A DNA stretch of 53,045 bases from CAXSDR01 sp964236445 (GTDB lineage: Bacteria > Actinomycetota > Actinomycetes > Motilibacterales > Motilibacteraceae), in the NCBI GenBank assembly GCA_964236445.1, contig CAXSDR010000007.1, forward strand, positions 1-53,045. The letters are read 5' to 3'. The position numbers and the translations under genes were made by a program. Shown here in pieces: positions 1-9,177 of the stretch (position 1 is its first letter; each line of letters starts with the position of its first letter). The notes beneath the pieces were generated by a model, which saw only the letters and a list, made by a program, of their open reading frames with translations, was not told where the DNA came from and searched no databases.

Positions 1-2
1 AC

Positions 3-959
<957 letters not shown>

Positions 960-969
960 GGACGACCGC

Positions 970-3411
970 GTGAGTGAGACGCTCCCGGCGCCACACGTCG
1001 CCGATCCGGGGCGCCCGGTGCCGACGTCGACCTACCGCGTGCAGCTGCGGCCGGAGTGGGGGTTCGCCGAGCTTGCGGAACAGGCGGACTACCTCGCCGA
1101 CCTCGGCATCTCCCACGCCTATCTCTCGCCCGTACTCCAAGCCGTGCCCGGCTCGCAGCACGGCTATGACGTCATCGACCACAGCCAACTCAACGAGGAG
1201 CTCGGCGGCGCCGAGGAGTTCGCCCGGTTGCGCGACGCGCTCGGGGCCGCCGACCTCGGGGTCGTCGTCGACGTCGTGCCCAACCACATGTCCGTCCCGA
1301 CGCCGGAGACGCTCAACGGGGCCCTCTGGTCGGTGCTGCGCGACGGTCCGCTCTCGCGCTACGCCGACTGGTTCGACGTGGACTGGTCCGTGGAGTCCCA
1401 CGCGCTGCTCATGCCCGTCCTGGGCATGCGCATCGGCGAGGTGCTCGATGCCGGCGAGCTCGAGCTCGACACGAGCGGCAGCGAAGCCGTCCTGCGCTAC
1501 TACGACCACGTGTTTCCCGTGCGCCCCGGCACCGAGTCGCTGCCGTTGACCGAGCTGGTCGACCGGCAGTGGTACCGCCTTGCGCACTGGCGGGTCGCCG
1601 ACGAGGAGCTGAACTACCGCCGCTTCTTCGACATCGACACCCTTGCGGGGCTCCGCGTCGAGGACGAGGCCGTCTTCGCCGAGACCCACGCGATGCTGCT
1701 GGCACTGCTGCGCGAGGGCGGCATCGACGGCCTGCGCATCGACCATCCCGACGGGCTGGCCGACCCCCGGGGCTATCTGCGCCGACTCCACACCGCGAGC
1801 GGGGGTGCCTGGGTGGTCGTGGAGAAGATCCTCGAGGGCACCGAGGCGCTGCCAGCCGACTGGCCGTGCGCCGGGACGACGGGCTACGACGCGCTGCTGC
1901 GTCTCGGTGGCGTCTTCATCGACCCGGCGGGTGAGGCGCCGCTCTCCGCGCTGCACTCGCAGATCACCGCGATGCCCGACGACTTCGATGCCGTCGTCTG
2001 GCAGTCCAAGCGCTGGGTCGTCGAGCACGGTCTCTACGCCGAGGTGGCGCGCCTTGTCGAGGTCGCAGCCACGGTCTGCGCCGACGACGTACGTCTGCGC
2101 GACCACACCCGGCGAGGGTTGCGGGAAGCGATCGTCGAGTTGCTCGTGGCTTTTCCGGTCTATCGCGCCTATGTGGTGCCGGGTGAGGAGCCGTCCGAAG
2201 ATGCGCTGCGGGTGATCGAGGCGGCCACCGAGGCGGCGCGCAGCCAGCTCCCGGAGGAGCGCTACGCCACCCTTGACCTGGTTCGCGACCTGACACTCGG
2301 TCGGCACGGGCGTAGCCGTCGGCGCGACGAGTTCGTCGTGCGCTGGCAGCAGACCTGTGGCCCCGTGATGGCCAAGGGTGTGGAGGACACCGCTTTCTAC
2401 CGTTGGCAGCGCCTCATCTCCCTCAACGAGGTCGGCGGCGACCCCGCCCACTTCGGGGTCAGCGTCTCGGAGTTCCACGAATGGTTCGGCGAGCAGCAGC
2501 GGAGCTGGCCGCTGGCCATGACGGCGCTCTCCACGCACGACACCAAGCGCTCCGAGGACGTCCGCGCGCGCCTCGCTGTGATCAGCGAGCTGTCGCGCGA
2601 GTGGGCCGACCTCATCGCAGCCCTGCGCGCCGCCGCGATGCACCACCGGTCGGGCGACGGCTGGCCCGACCCGGCCACCGAATACCTCATGTGGCAGGTC
2701 ATCGTCGGTGCCTGGCCCATCAGTGCCGACCGGCTGACCGCCTATCTCAAGAAGGCGACACGTGAAGCCAAGCTGCACACCACGTGGACAGAACCCGTCG
2801 AGTCCTATGACACAGCCGTACGCCAGTTCGCCGAAGCTGCCATTGCTGATTCGCAGATCACGAAACTGATTTCGGTCTTTGTGCAACGTCTGTCACCGTA
2901 CGCCCGGGTAGGCGTGCTCTCGCAAAAGCTGTTGCAGCTCACGGTTCCGGGCGTCCCGGACGTCTATCAGGGAACCGAGCTCGAAGACCTGTCTCTCGTC
3001 GATCCTGACAACAGACGTCACGTCGACTTCGGCGCGCGACGGGCAGCGCTCGCATCCCTCGATGCGGGCGAGGCACCGACGACGCTGGACGAGGAGAAGC
3101 TGCTCGTGGTCTCACGAGCCCTCCGCCTGCGCCGAACCCATCCACAGGCGTTCGGCGCTGACGCGACCTACGAGCCACTGCGCTCGACGTCGGAGAACGC
3201 CGTGGCCTTCTCCCGTTCGGGTCGTGTGGTGACGATCGCCACCAGGCTCGCCGTGGCCCTCGAGCGCTCGGGCGGCTGGGCTGACGCCGTGGTGGAGCTG
3301 CCCGAAGGCAACTGGACCGACGTGCTCCGCGGGGCCTCCTACGACGGCGGGTGGGTCCAGCTGGCCGACCTGCTCGGCGACCTGCCCGTCGCCCTTCTCG
3401 AGCGCGCCTGA
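970..3411 (+). CDS. treY: Maltooligosyl trehalose synthase TreY
   Basis: A GTG at 970 gives 813 residues, and homology starts at once (PTSTYRVQLRPEWGF), which decides against the longer upstream frame overlapping glgX. TreY isomerises the reducing-end alpha-1,4 bond of maltodextrins to alpha-1,1, forming maltooligosyl trehalose. GH13 motifs are present: QHGYDVIDH near the N-terminus, the nucleophile Asp258 in GLRIDHPDG, the acid/base Glu285 in VEKILEG and Asp524 in STHDTKRSEDV. The C-terminal PGVPDVYQGTE segment is typical. The gene lies 10 bp after glgX; treZ follows about 1.5 kb further on the same strand, after a small gene and a reversed kinase gene. Confidence 0.97.
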   Translation: MSETLPAPHVADPGRPVPTSTYRVQLRPEWGFAELAEQADYLADLGISHAYLSPVLQAVPGSQHGYDVIDHSQLNEELGGAEEFARLRDALGAADLGVVVDVVPNHMSVPTPETLNGALWSVLRDGPLSRYADWFDVDWSVESHALLMPVLGMRIGEVLDAGELELDTSGSEAVLRYYDHVFPVRPGTESLPLTELVDRQWYRLAHWRVADEELNYRRFFDIDTLAGLRVEDEAVFAETHAMLLALLREGGIDGLRIDHPDGLADPRGYLRRLHTASGGAWVVVEKILEGTEALPADWPCAGTTGYDALLRLGGVFIDPAGEAPLSALHSQITAMPDDFDAVVWQSKRWVVEHGLYAEVARLVEVAATVCADDVRLRDHTRRGLREAIVELLVAFPVYRAYVVPGEEPSEDALRVIEAATEAARSQLPEERYATLDLVRDLTLGRHGRSRRRDEFVVRWQQTCGPVMAKGVEDTAFYRWQRLISLNEVGGDPAHFGVSVSEFHEWFGEQQRSWPLAMTALSTHDTKRSEDVRARLAVISELSREWADLIAALRAAAMHHRSGDGWPDPATEYLMWQVIVGAWPISADRLTAYLKKATREAKLHTTWTEPVESYDTAVRQFAEAAIADSQITKLISVFVQRLSPYARVGVLSQKLLQLTVPGVPDVYQGTELEDLSLVDPDNRRHVDFGARRAALASLDAGEAPTTLDEEKLLVVSRALRLRRTHPQAFGADATYEPLRSTSENAVAFSRSGRVVTIATRLAVALERSGGWADAVVELPEGNWTDVLRGASYDGGWVQLADLLGDLPVALLERA

Positions 3412-3464
3412 CCCGAGGACCTCCGGTCGTCAAGACGGCCGTTGCGCCGGTCGATGGACACCGG

Positions 3465-3824
3465 GTGAGGAGATGCCCGGCATGCAACGCCGTCGCGCCC
3501 GAGGCGGCGGCCTGGTGCGGCCTGTGCCACGCGACACTGCTGGGCAGCGAGCTGCTCGAGGCACCTCCCGACGCGCCGCCGGGCTGGCGGCCGCCTGCCT
3601 GGGCCGGCACGGCCCAACCAGGGCAGCGGTGGTCGCGTACGCGCTCCTCAGCCGTGACGTTCGGCCTGCGCGGCAGACTGATCGCGACGGTTCTGATGGT
3701 GCTGCCGTTGTGGTGGTTCTACAAGACGGCTATGGTCGGCGGGCTCGCCGGCCTGCTGATCTGGACCTTCGTCATCCTGCCGTGGGCGCTGCGCGACATC
3801 TGGCGACGCGCGAGAGTCACCTGA
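3465..3824 (+). CDS. Small zinc-ribbon membrane protein, uncharacterised
   Basis: This gene was not recognised as a named family. From GTG 3465 the product is 119 residues. It opens with CPACN, followed after about 14 residues by CGLC, a two-CxxC zinc-ribbon arrangement. A Pro-rich linker (about residues 30-60) follows, then two closely spaced hydrophobic segments (about 75-112) and a basic tail ending RRARV. The likely topology is a cytosolic zinc ribbon anchored by two helices. The open frame extends upstream into the treY end, but that part is low-complexity Arg/Pro sequence, so the start just before CPACN is preferred. It sits 53 bp after treY; any link to trehalose metabolism is positional only. 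Confidence 0.6.
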   Translation: MRRCPACNAVAPEAAAWCGLCHATLLGSELLEAPPDAPPGWRPPAWAGTAQPGQRWSRTRSSAVTFGLRGRLIATVLMVLPLWWFYKTAMVGGLAGLLIWTFVILPWALRDIWRRARVT

Positions 3825-3864
3825 CCAGGAGTGGCCGCAGCCGTGCGAGGGCAAGACCTGACCC

Positions 3865-3966
3865 ATGATCTTCGTCTGGCTTCGCCGCCTCCTGCTGACC
3901 TGGGCCATCCCTCGCATCATTCGCGCCATCCGGGCCCGATCGCGCCGTGGCGCCGCTCGCCACTAG
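3865..3966 (+). CDS. Possible 33-residue basic amphipathic membrane peptide
   Basis: ATG 3865 to TAG 3966 encodes 33 residues starting MIFVWLRRLLLTWAIPRII and ending in a cluster of Arg residues. The hydrophobic, Trp-containing first half and the strongly cationic end fit a small membrane-associated peptide. It lies 40 bp downstream of the zinc-ribbon membrane protein on the same strand and ends 18 bp before the convergent kinase gene. No clear Shine-Dalgarno is visible, so the call rests on composition and position. It could be chance coding in GC-rich DNA. Confidence 0.35.
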   Translation: MIFVWLRRLLLTWAIPRIIRAIRARSRRGAARH

Positions 3967-3984
3967 CGGGGTCGGCGCAGCCGT

Positions 3985-4845
3985 CTAGCTTTCGAGCACC
4001 CGCTCGCGCTCGGCCGCGAGGTCGAAGTCAGGTGCGGGCCACTGCGGGTTCATGGCCTCGAGCTCCTCGACAAGCAGCGAGGTCACCGCGAGGTTTCTGT
4101 ACCACTTGCGGTCAGCGGGCACGAGATGCCAGGGCGCGTCCGCGGTGCCGCAGCGGCTCAGTGCGTCCTCGTAGGCGCTCTGATACTCAGGCCAGTAGGC
4201 ACGCTCGTCGACATCTCCCGGCTTGTACTTCCAATACTTCGTGTCGTCGTCGAGCCGAGCGAGCAGACGTTTGCGCGACTCCTCGGGCGAGATGTGAAGA
4301 TAGACCTTGACGACACGAGTGCCGGCCTCGACCAGCTTCTCCTCCCAGCGGTTGATGCGGGAGTAGCGCGCCGACCACGTCCTGCGCGCGTCCAGCTCAT
4401 GGACCCGCACGACGAGGACGTCCTCGTAGTAGGAGCGGTCGAAGACCTGGATGTAGCCCGGTCTGGGCAGCTTGCGGTCGAACCGCCAGAGGAAGCCGTG
4501 CGCCTTCTCCTCCTCGGTCGGCACGCCGAACGCCGCCATGGTCACGCCCTGCGGGTCGACCTGGCCCAGCACGTGCTTCGCCGTGCCGCCTTTTCCCGAC
4601 GTGTCCATGCCCTGCAGCACCAGCAACAGGCTCCTCGTCCCGCCAGCGCGACCCTCGGCCCACAAGCGCTCCTGCAGGTCGGCCAGCCGCTCGGCGAGGG
4701 CAGCCTGCATCGCCTCGGCCGCCTCGCGTCCCCTGTCGAACCCCGGCGTCGCCCGAGAGTCGTGCTTGCTGAGGTCGACGGCCACGCCGGGCTTCAGACG
4801 CAACAGGTCGGTGATGCGCTCGGTGTCTCTGCTCTTCTTGGCCAT
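3985..4845 (-). CDS. PPK2-family polyphosphate:nucleotide phosphotransferase
   Basis: The start at 4845 (MAKKSRDTERI) gives 286 residues; the longer frame to 4962 would run into treZ. PPK2 enzymes move phosphate between inorganic polyphosphate and nucleotides in the cytosol. Seen here are a Walker A (GMDTSGKGGTAK, about residues 79-90), a Walker B-like VFDRSYYEDV (about 134-143) and the basic lid region RKRLLARLDDDTKYWKYKPGD. Length and motifs fit the single-domain PPK2 branch. Whether AMP or ADP is preferred cannot be told by eye. The gene is divergent from treZ (61 bp apart) and convergent with the small genes after treY, so it interrupts the trehalose cluster. Confidence 0.9.
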   Translation of the reverse strand: MAKKSRDTERITDLLRLKPGVAVDLSKHDSRATPGFDRGREAAEAMQAALAERLADLQERLWAEGRAGGTRSLLLVLQGMDTSGKGGTAKHVLGQVDPQGVTMAAFGVPTEEEKAHGFLWRFDRKLPRPGYIQVFDRSYYEDVLVVRVHELDARRTWSARYSRINRWEEKLVEAGTRVVKVYLHISPEESRKRLLARLDDDTKYWKYKPGDVDERAYWPEYQSAYEDALSRCGTADAPWHLVPADRKWYRNLAVTSLLVEELEAMNPQWPAPDFDLAAERERVLES

Positions 4846-4906
4846 GCCGGGCAGCATCGCACGCCCCGCACGCTTATCGCGGCATATCAGTGGGAGGCTC
4901 GACCGC

Positions 4907-6676
4907 GTGACGACCTTCTCTGTCTGGGCCCCCTCTGCCACCTCTGTCGCCGTCGACCTCACCGGTTCCCGACATGATCTCGCGCGCGTCTCAGCCGGCT
5001 GGTGGTCGGTCGACGTCGACGGCGCCGACCACGGGACCGACTACGCGTACGTCGTCGACGGGGGCAGTCCGACGCCCGACCCGCGGTCGGTGCGCCAACC
5101 ACACGGGGTGCACGGCGCCAGCCGGGTCTATGACCACGCGCGCTATGCGTGGTCCGACGGCGCGTGGTCGGGTCGTCAGCTCGCCGGTTCCGTCAGCTAC
5201 GAGCTGCACATCGGCACGTTCACCGAAGAGGGCACGTTCGACGGGGCGATCGCGCGGCTCGACGATCTGGTGGAGCTCGGCGTCGACCTTGTCGAGGTGA
5301 TGCCCGTCGCGTCGTTTCCGGGGCGCAACGGCTGGGGCTACGACGGTGTGCACCTCTATGCCGCGCACGAGCCCTATGGCGGCCCCGACGGGCTGAAGCG
5401 GTTCGTCGACGCGGCGCACGCGCGCGGTCTCGGTGTCGTGCTCGACGTGGTCTACAACCATCTCGGTCCGAGCGGCAACTACCTTGCCGTGTTCGGCCCT
5501 TATTTCACCCAGACGCACCAGACCCCGTGGGGTGCCGCGGTGAATCTCGACAACGTCGGCTCCGACGAGGTGCGCCGCTGGATCATCGACAACGCGGTGA
5601 TGTGGCTGCGTGACTTCCACATCGACGGGCTGCGCCTCGACGCCGTGCACGCGCTGGTCGACGAGCGCGCGACCCACCTGCTCGCGGAGCTCTCCGACGA
5701 GGTCGATGCGCTGTCAGCGGCACTGCGTCGTCCGCTCTCGCTGATCGCCGAGAGCGACCGCAACGACAGCGGCTTCGTCACGTCTCGCGAAGCCGGCGGA
5801 TACGGCCTGCACGCGCAGTGGGACGACGACGTGCACCATGCGCTGCACACGATGCTGACGGGTGAGTCCCAGGGCTACTACGAGGACTTCGCGGCCGATC
5901 CCTACGACGCTCTCGCGCGTACGCTGACGGGCGCCTTCTTCCATGCCGGCACATGGTCCTCGTTCCGCGGGCGCACCCACGGCAAGCCGGTGGACACGGC
6001 GATGACCCCCGCCTCCCGGTTCGTCGCCTACACCCAGACGCACGACCAGGTGGGCAACCGGGCCACGGGCGACCGCCTGTCGGCGACCCTCTCCCCCGGC
6101 AGGCTGCGCGTGGCCGCGGCGGTGGTGCTCACGTCGGCATTCACACCCATGCTGTTCATGGGTGAGGAGTGGGGCGCCTCGACGCCGTGGCAGTACTTCA
6201 CCGACCACGAGGACCCCGCTCTCGCCGACGCCGTGCGCCAGGGGCGGCGCGCCGAGTTCGCAGGTCACGGCTGGGCTGCCGAGGACGTCCCCGACCCGCA
6301 GGACCCGGCGACGCGCGACCGCTCCGTGCTGCGCTGGGAGGAGCGAGAGCAGGAGCCGCACGCCTCGCTGCTGGCGTTCTATCGGGCGCTACTCGCGTTG
6401 CGGCGTACGCACCACGAGCTCACCGACCCGCACCTCGACCGGGTCGCCGTCATGTTCGACACCGACGAGGGTTCCCGGCTCTTCGTGATCGCCCGGGGCT
6501 CGCTGCGGGTGGTCGTCAACACGTCGGCACAGGACCGCGCCGTCACTCTCGACGCGCCCGGCACGCTGCTGCTGGGCAGCGAGGAGTCCGTCGCCGTCGA
6601 GGCCGGCACCGTGCGCCTGCCTGCCGACTCCGTCGCGATCGTGCAGCTCGTCCTCCCGCTCCACCACCGTCCATGA
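4907..6676 (+). CDS. treZ: Malto-oligosyltrehalose trehalohydrolase TreZ
   Basis: GTG 4907 is preceded by GGGAGG at 4892-4897 with 9-nt spacing, which fixes the start; the product is 589 residues. TreZ cleaves free trehalose from maltooligosyl trehalose made by TreY. An N-terminal carbohydrate-binding-like domain (FSVWAPSATSVAV) precedes the GH13 barrel. Catalytic residues are visible: Asp245 in GLRLDAVHAL, Glu282 in IAESDRND and Asp380 in YTQTHDQVGN. NGWGYDGVHLYA is also typical of the family. The stop codon lies inside the left arm of a long hairpin shared with the convergent zapE gene. Confidence 0.96.
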   Translation: MTTFSVWAPSATSVAVDLTGSRHDLARVSAGWWSVDVDGADHGTDYAYVVDGGSPTPDPRSVRQPHGVHGASRVYDHARYAWSDGAWSGRQLAGSVSYELHIGTFTEEGTFDGAIARLDDLVELGVDLVEVMPVASFPGRNGWGYDGVHLYAAHEPYGGPDGLKRFVDAAHARGLGVVLDVVYNHLGPSGNYLAVFGPYFTQTHQTPWGAAVNLDNVGSDEVRRWIIDNAVMWLRDFHIDGLRLDAVHALVDERATHLLAELSDEVDALSAALRRPLSLIAESDRNDSGFVTSREAGGYGLHAQWDDDVHHALHTMLTGESQGYYEDFAADPYDALARTLTGAFFHAGTWSSFRGRTHGKPVDTAMTPASRFVAYTQTHDQVGNRATGDRLSATLSPGRLRVAAAVVLTSAFTPMLFMGEEWGASTPWQYFTDHEDPALADAVRQGRRAEFAGHGWAAEDVPDPQDPATRDRSVLRWEEREQEPHASLLAFYRALLALRRTHHELTDPHLDRVAVMFDTDEGSRLFVIARGSLRVVVNTSAQDRAVTLDAPGTLLLGSEESVAVEAGTVRLPADSVAIVQLVLPLHHRP

Positions 6677-6727
6677 TCATGAGCAGGTCCGTTGCCGTAC
6701 CGGCAACGGACCTGCTCATGATCATGG
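6671..6727. terminator. Perfect 27-bp-arm hairpin enclosing both convergent stop codons
   Basis: Bases 6671-6697 and 6701-6727 are exact reverse complements, separated by the 3-nt loop TAC. The treZ stop (6674-6676) lies in the left arm and the zapE stop (complement of 6722-6724) in the right arm, placed almost symmetrically. There is no T-run, so a bidirectional factor-independent terminator is inferred from position and symmetry. The outer part reads CCATGATCATG on both strands. Confidence 0.8.
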
Positions 6728-7744
6728 GGCGGGGCGCGGGGGGGCGGGGCGCGTGAGGGCGACGAGCCGACTGATGGCGCGCAGATATTTCTTGCGGTAG
6801 CCGCCGCCGAGGAGCTCGCCCGGGAACAGCCGGTCGAACGGCATCCCGCTCGACGCGACGGTGACCTCGCGGTCGTAGAGCCGGTCGGCGAACGCAACGA
6901 GCCGGAGCGCGACGTTCTGGTCCGAGACGGCGTGCACGCCGCGCAGGCAGGCGAGCTGCACGCCGTCCAGCATGGCGCCGTACCTGCTGGGGTGGACGCG
7001 TTCGAGATGGGCGAGCAGGTCGTCGAAGTCGTCGAGCGTTGCGGCGGGCGAAGAGGCGGCGCGCTGCGCCAGCGCGTCGTCGCGCAGCGGCTCCGGCGCA
7101 GGCGGCAAGCCGCGGTGGCGGTAGTCCTCGCCGTCCACTCGCAGCACCTCGAAACGGTCGGCGAGGCCCTGGATCTCGCGCAGGAAGTCGTCGGCGGCGA
7201 AGCGGCCCTCCCCCAGGGCGCCGGGCAGCGTGTTGCTGGTCGCCGCCACCCGCACCCCCGACTCCGCCAGCCTGGTCAGCAGGCTCGAGACGAGCACTGT
7301 GTCACCGGGGTCGTCGAGCTCGAACTCGTCGATGCACAGCAGGCGCGAACTCCTCAGCGCGTCGACGGTGCCGGCGAAGCCGAGGGCTCCCACGAGGCTC
7401 GTCATCTGCACGAAGGTGGCGAACGCCTTGGGCGCGGGTGCCGCGTGCCACAGCGAGGCGAGCAGGTGGGTCTTGCCGACACCGAAGCCGCCGTCGAGGT
7501 AGACCCCGGTGCGCAGCTCCGCGGCCGGCGGTGTCCGGCTGAACAGCCGCCGCCGCGCAGGCGCTGCGAAGGCGCGCGTCTCGTAGGCGTGCAGAGCCGC
7601 GACCGCCTGCGCCTGGCTGGGCTGCTGCGGGTCGGGCACGTAGGTCTGGAAGCGGGCGCCCGCGAAGCGCGGTGGCACGACGAGATCCGCGACGAGGCGC
7701 TCGCGAGCCACGGGGGGATCTCGGTCGACGAGCCGGTCTGGCAC
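6722..7744 (-). CDS. zapE: ZapE / AFG1-family P-loop ATPase
   Basis: The 340-residue product (GTG start) is an AFG1-like ATPase; the Escherichia coli member ZapE acts on the cytokinetic ring. Walker A is GGFGVGKTH (Lys91) and Walker B is LLCIDEFEL (Asp139-Glu140). The AATSN stretch before a glycine-rich segment fits sensor 1. A conserved C-terminal FDRLFPGELLGGGYRKKYLRAISRL region is also present, so the protein looks full length. The divergent reductase gene begins 35 bp away, and the 3' end shares the long hairpin with treZ. Its role in this organism is inferred from the family. Confidence 0.92.
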   Translation of the reverse strand: MPDRLVDRDPPVARERLVADLVVPPRFAGARFQTYVPDPQQPSQAQAVAALHAYETRAFAAPARRRLFSRTPPAAELRTGVYLDGGFGVGKTHLLASLWHAAPAPKAFATFVQMTSLVGALGFAGTVDALRSSRLLCIDEFELDDPGDTVLVSSLLTRLAESGVRVAATSNTLPGALGEGRFAADDFLREIQGLADRFEVLRVDGEDYRHRGLPPAPEPLRDDALAQRAASSPAATLDDFDDLLAHLERVHPSRYGAMLDGVQLACLRGVHAVSDQNVALRLVAFADRLYDREVTVASSGMPFDRLFPGELLGGGYRKKYLRAISRLVALTRPAPPRPAP

Positions 7745-7779
7745 GACGCCGAAGCCTACGGGCTGCGAGGATCACTGCC

Positions 7780-8523
7780 GTGCGCCGCCTGCTGCCCCTG
7801 CCCCAGGTCGACGGTCTCGACATCGACGGCCTGTTCGCGGCCTACGCCTACCCCGTCGCGCGCCCCTGGGTGCGCGCCAACATGGTCGCGTCACTCGACG
7901 GCGGGGCGACCGCCGACGGTCTCAGCGCCGGGCTCAGCTCGCCGGGCGACCGGCGTACGTTCCGGGTCCTGCGCTCGCTCGCCGACGTCATCCTGGCGGG
8001 TGCCGGCACCGTGGTCGCCGAGGGCTACCGCGCGGTGCAGCCCAGCGAGACGTACGCCGAGCGCCGCCTCGCCGCCGGGATGACCGCCACCCCCCCGATC
8101 GCGGTCGTCACCCGCCGCCTGGCGCTCGACCTGTCAGGACCGCTGTTCGGCGGCCCGGAGCGCACGCTCGTGCTGACCGTGGACGCCGTGGGCCGGGAGC
8201 GGCTGTCGGCGGCGCGCGAGGTCGCCGACGTCGTGGTCTGCGGCGACACCGACGTCGACATCGACCTCGCGCTGCGCGCACTCGCGGCTCGGGGGATGCT
8301 GCGGGTGCTGTGCGAGGGCGGGCCGACGCTGCTCGGCCAGGTCGCGGCGGCCGGCCGGCTCGACGAGCTGTGCCTCAGCGTCACGCCGATGCTGTCTGGC
8401 GGCACTGCCGGACGGATCGTGACGACCCCGACGATCATCCCGCCGCAGCAGCTGGCCCTGGCGCACCTCCTCGAGGACGACGGCACGCTGCTGCAGCGCT
8501 GGGTGAGCCAGCCGGCCGGCTAG
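7780..8523 (+). CDS. RibD C-terminal-type reductase (pyrimidine reductase family)
   Basis: From GTG 7780 the product is 247 residues and consists of the RibD reductase domain alone, without the deaminase half. Supporting motifs are RPWVRANMVASLDGG near the N-terminus, DVILAGAGTVVAEGY (dinucleotide contact region) and LCEGGPTLLGQV near residue 185. Family members reduce pterin- or flavin-precursor pyrimidines using NAD(P)H, but many actinobacterial paralogues have unknown substrates. No riboflavin genes are adjacent, so a dedicated role in riboflavin synthesis is not supported. The longer upstream frame overlaps zapE and is rejected. Confidence 0.88.
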   Translation: MRRLLPLPQVDGLDIDGLFAAYAYPVARPWVRANMVASLDGGATADGLSAGLSSPGDRRTFRVLRSLADVILAGAGTVVAEGYRAVQPSETYAERRLAAGMTATPPIAVVTRRLALDLSGPLFGGPERTLVLTVDAVGRERLSAAREVADVVVCGDTDVDIDLALRALAARGMLRVLCEGGPTLLGQVAAAGRLDELCLSVTPMLSGGTAGRIVTTPTIIPPQQLALAHLLEDDGTLLQRWVSQPAG

Positions 8524-8524
8524 C

Positions 8525-8743
8525 CCTACGGTTGCGCGATCCCCCACCTTCGACGCAGCGGACGGCACGCGCCTCGCCTATCGCGTGTCGGCGATGGGAA
8601 CCGGCCTTGGCGGGCTGGGCTCGTCCTCGTCCTCCTCGTCCTGCGCGGCACCGGGAACTCGGGCGTGCTCGCTGATGCGGCGGGTTATCGGGGTCGAGCG
8701 GCTCGTGGGCGACGTGCAGACGCTCGAGCCGTTCCTGCGCTGA
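8525..8743 (+). pseudogene. Frameshifted N-terminal relic of an alpha/beta hydrolase (iminopeptidase-like)
   Basis: In one frame there is FDAADGTRLAYRVS, the usual first strand of proline-iminopeptidase-like hydrolases, and later VERLVGDVQTLEPFL before a TGA at 8741. Between them that frame becomes a meaningless Ser run. The neighbouring frame (from about 8617) instead reads LVLVLLVLRGTGNSG followed by LADAAGYR, matching the strand and RGTGxS turn expected there. Two compensating frameshifts plus an internal deletion explain this. No nucleophile-elbow GxSxG or C-terminal half remains. Confidence 0.65.
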
Positions 8744-8755
8744 TCGACCAGGTTG

Positions 8756-9163
8756 CTAGGCCACCGCGTCTGCGTCCGGCTGTGCGCGAGCGACCGACCG
8801 GGCGGCGAGCACGAGCGGGACCTGCAGCGGCAGCCGTGCCAGCACCACCGCCCGGTAGACCGTGCCGGCGTCGGCGTCGCGGCACGCCTCCCACGCCATC
8901 CAGAGGTTCGCGGGAAAGACCACGACGAGCAGCATGGCCGAGGCGTACGCCGTCCGCCTGCGCGCCGTCGTGCTCGGCAGGAGCAGGCCCACGGCACAGG
9001 CGAGCTCGCCGACTCCGCTGGCATAGACCCAGGGCAGGGCCGGCCCCAGGAACGGAGGGACGATCGAGGCGAAGCCGTCAGGCCGCACGAAGTGGGCGAC
9101 ACTGCTGATGCTGAAAAGCCCCGCAAGGGGAAGGCGCCAGCGGTCGGTTCCCTGCTTGCTCAC
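8756..9163 (-). CDS. DoxX-family integral membrane protein
   Basis: The 135-residue product has four hydrophobic segments (about residues 10-25, 43-62, 70-90 and 105-125), the four-helix layout of DoxX/DoxD-like proteins. The conserved-looking VAHFVRPDGF follows helix 1, and the second segment reads YASGVGELACAVGLLL. Function is not established for this branch; some relatives associate with quinone or thiol redox chemistry. The start lies only 14 bp from the divergent DNA ligase start, so both promoters must overlap or one transcript be nearly leaderless. It ends 12 bp after the hydrolase relic. Confidence 0.85.
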   Translation of the reverse strand: MSKQGTDRWRLPLAGLFSISSVAHFVRPDGFASIVPPFLGPALPWVYASGVGELACAVGLLLPSTTARRRTAYASAMLLVVVFPANLWMAWEACRDADAGTVYRAVVLARLPLQVPLVLAARSVARAQPDADAVA

Positions 9164-9177
9164 GCCATGATGGAACC

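Noticed and set aside
8540..8640. Ser-run in the hydrolase relic as a low-complexity protein
   Set aside because: The run is the out-of-frame reading of a hydrophobic strand visible in the neighbouring frame.
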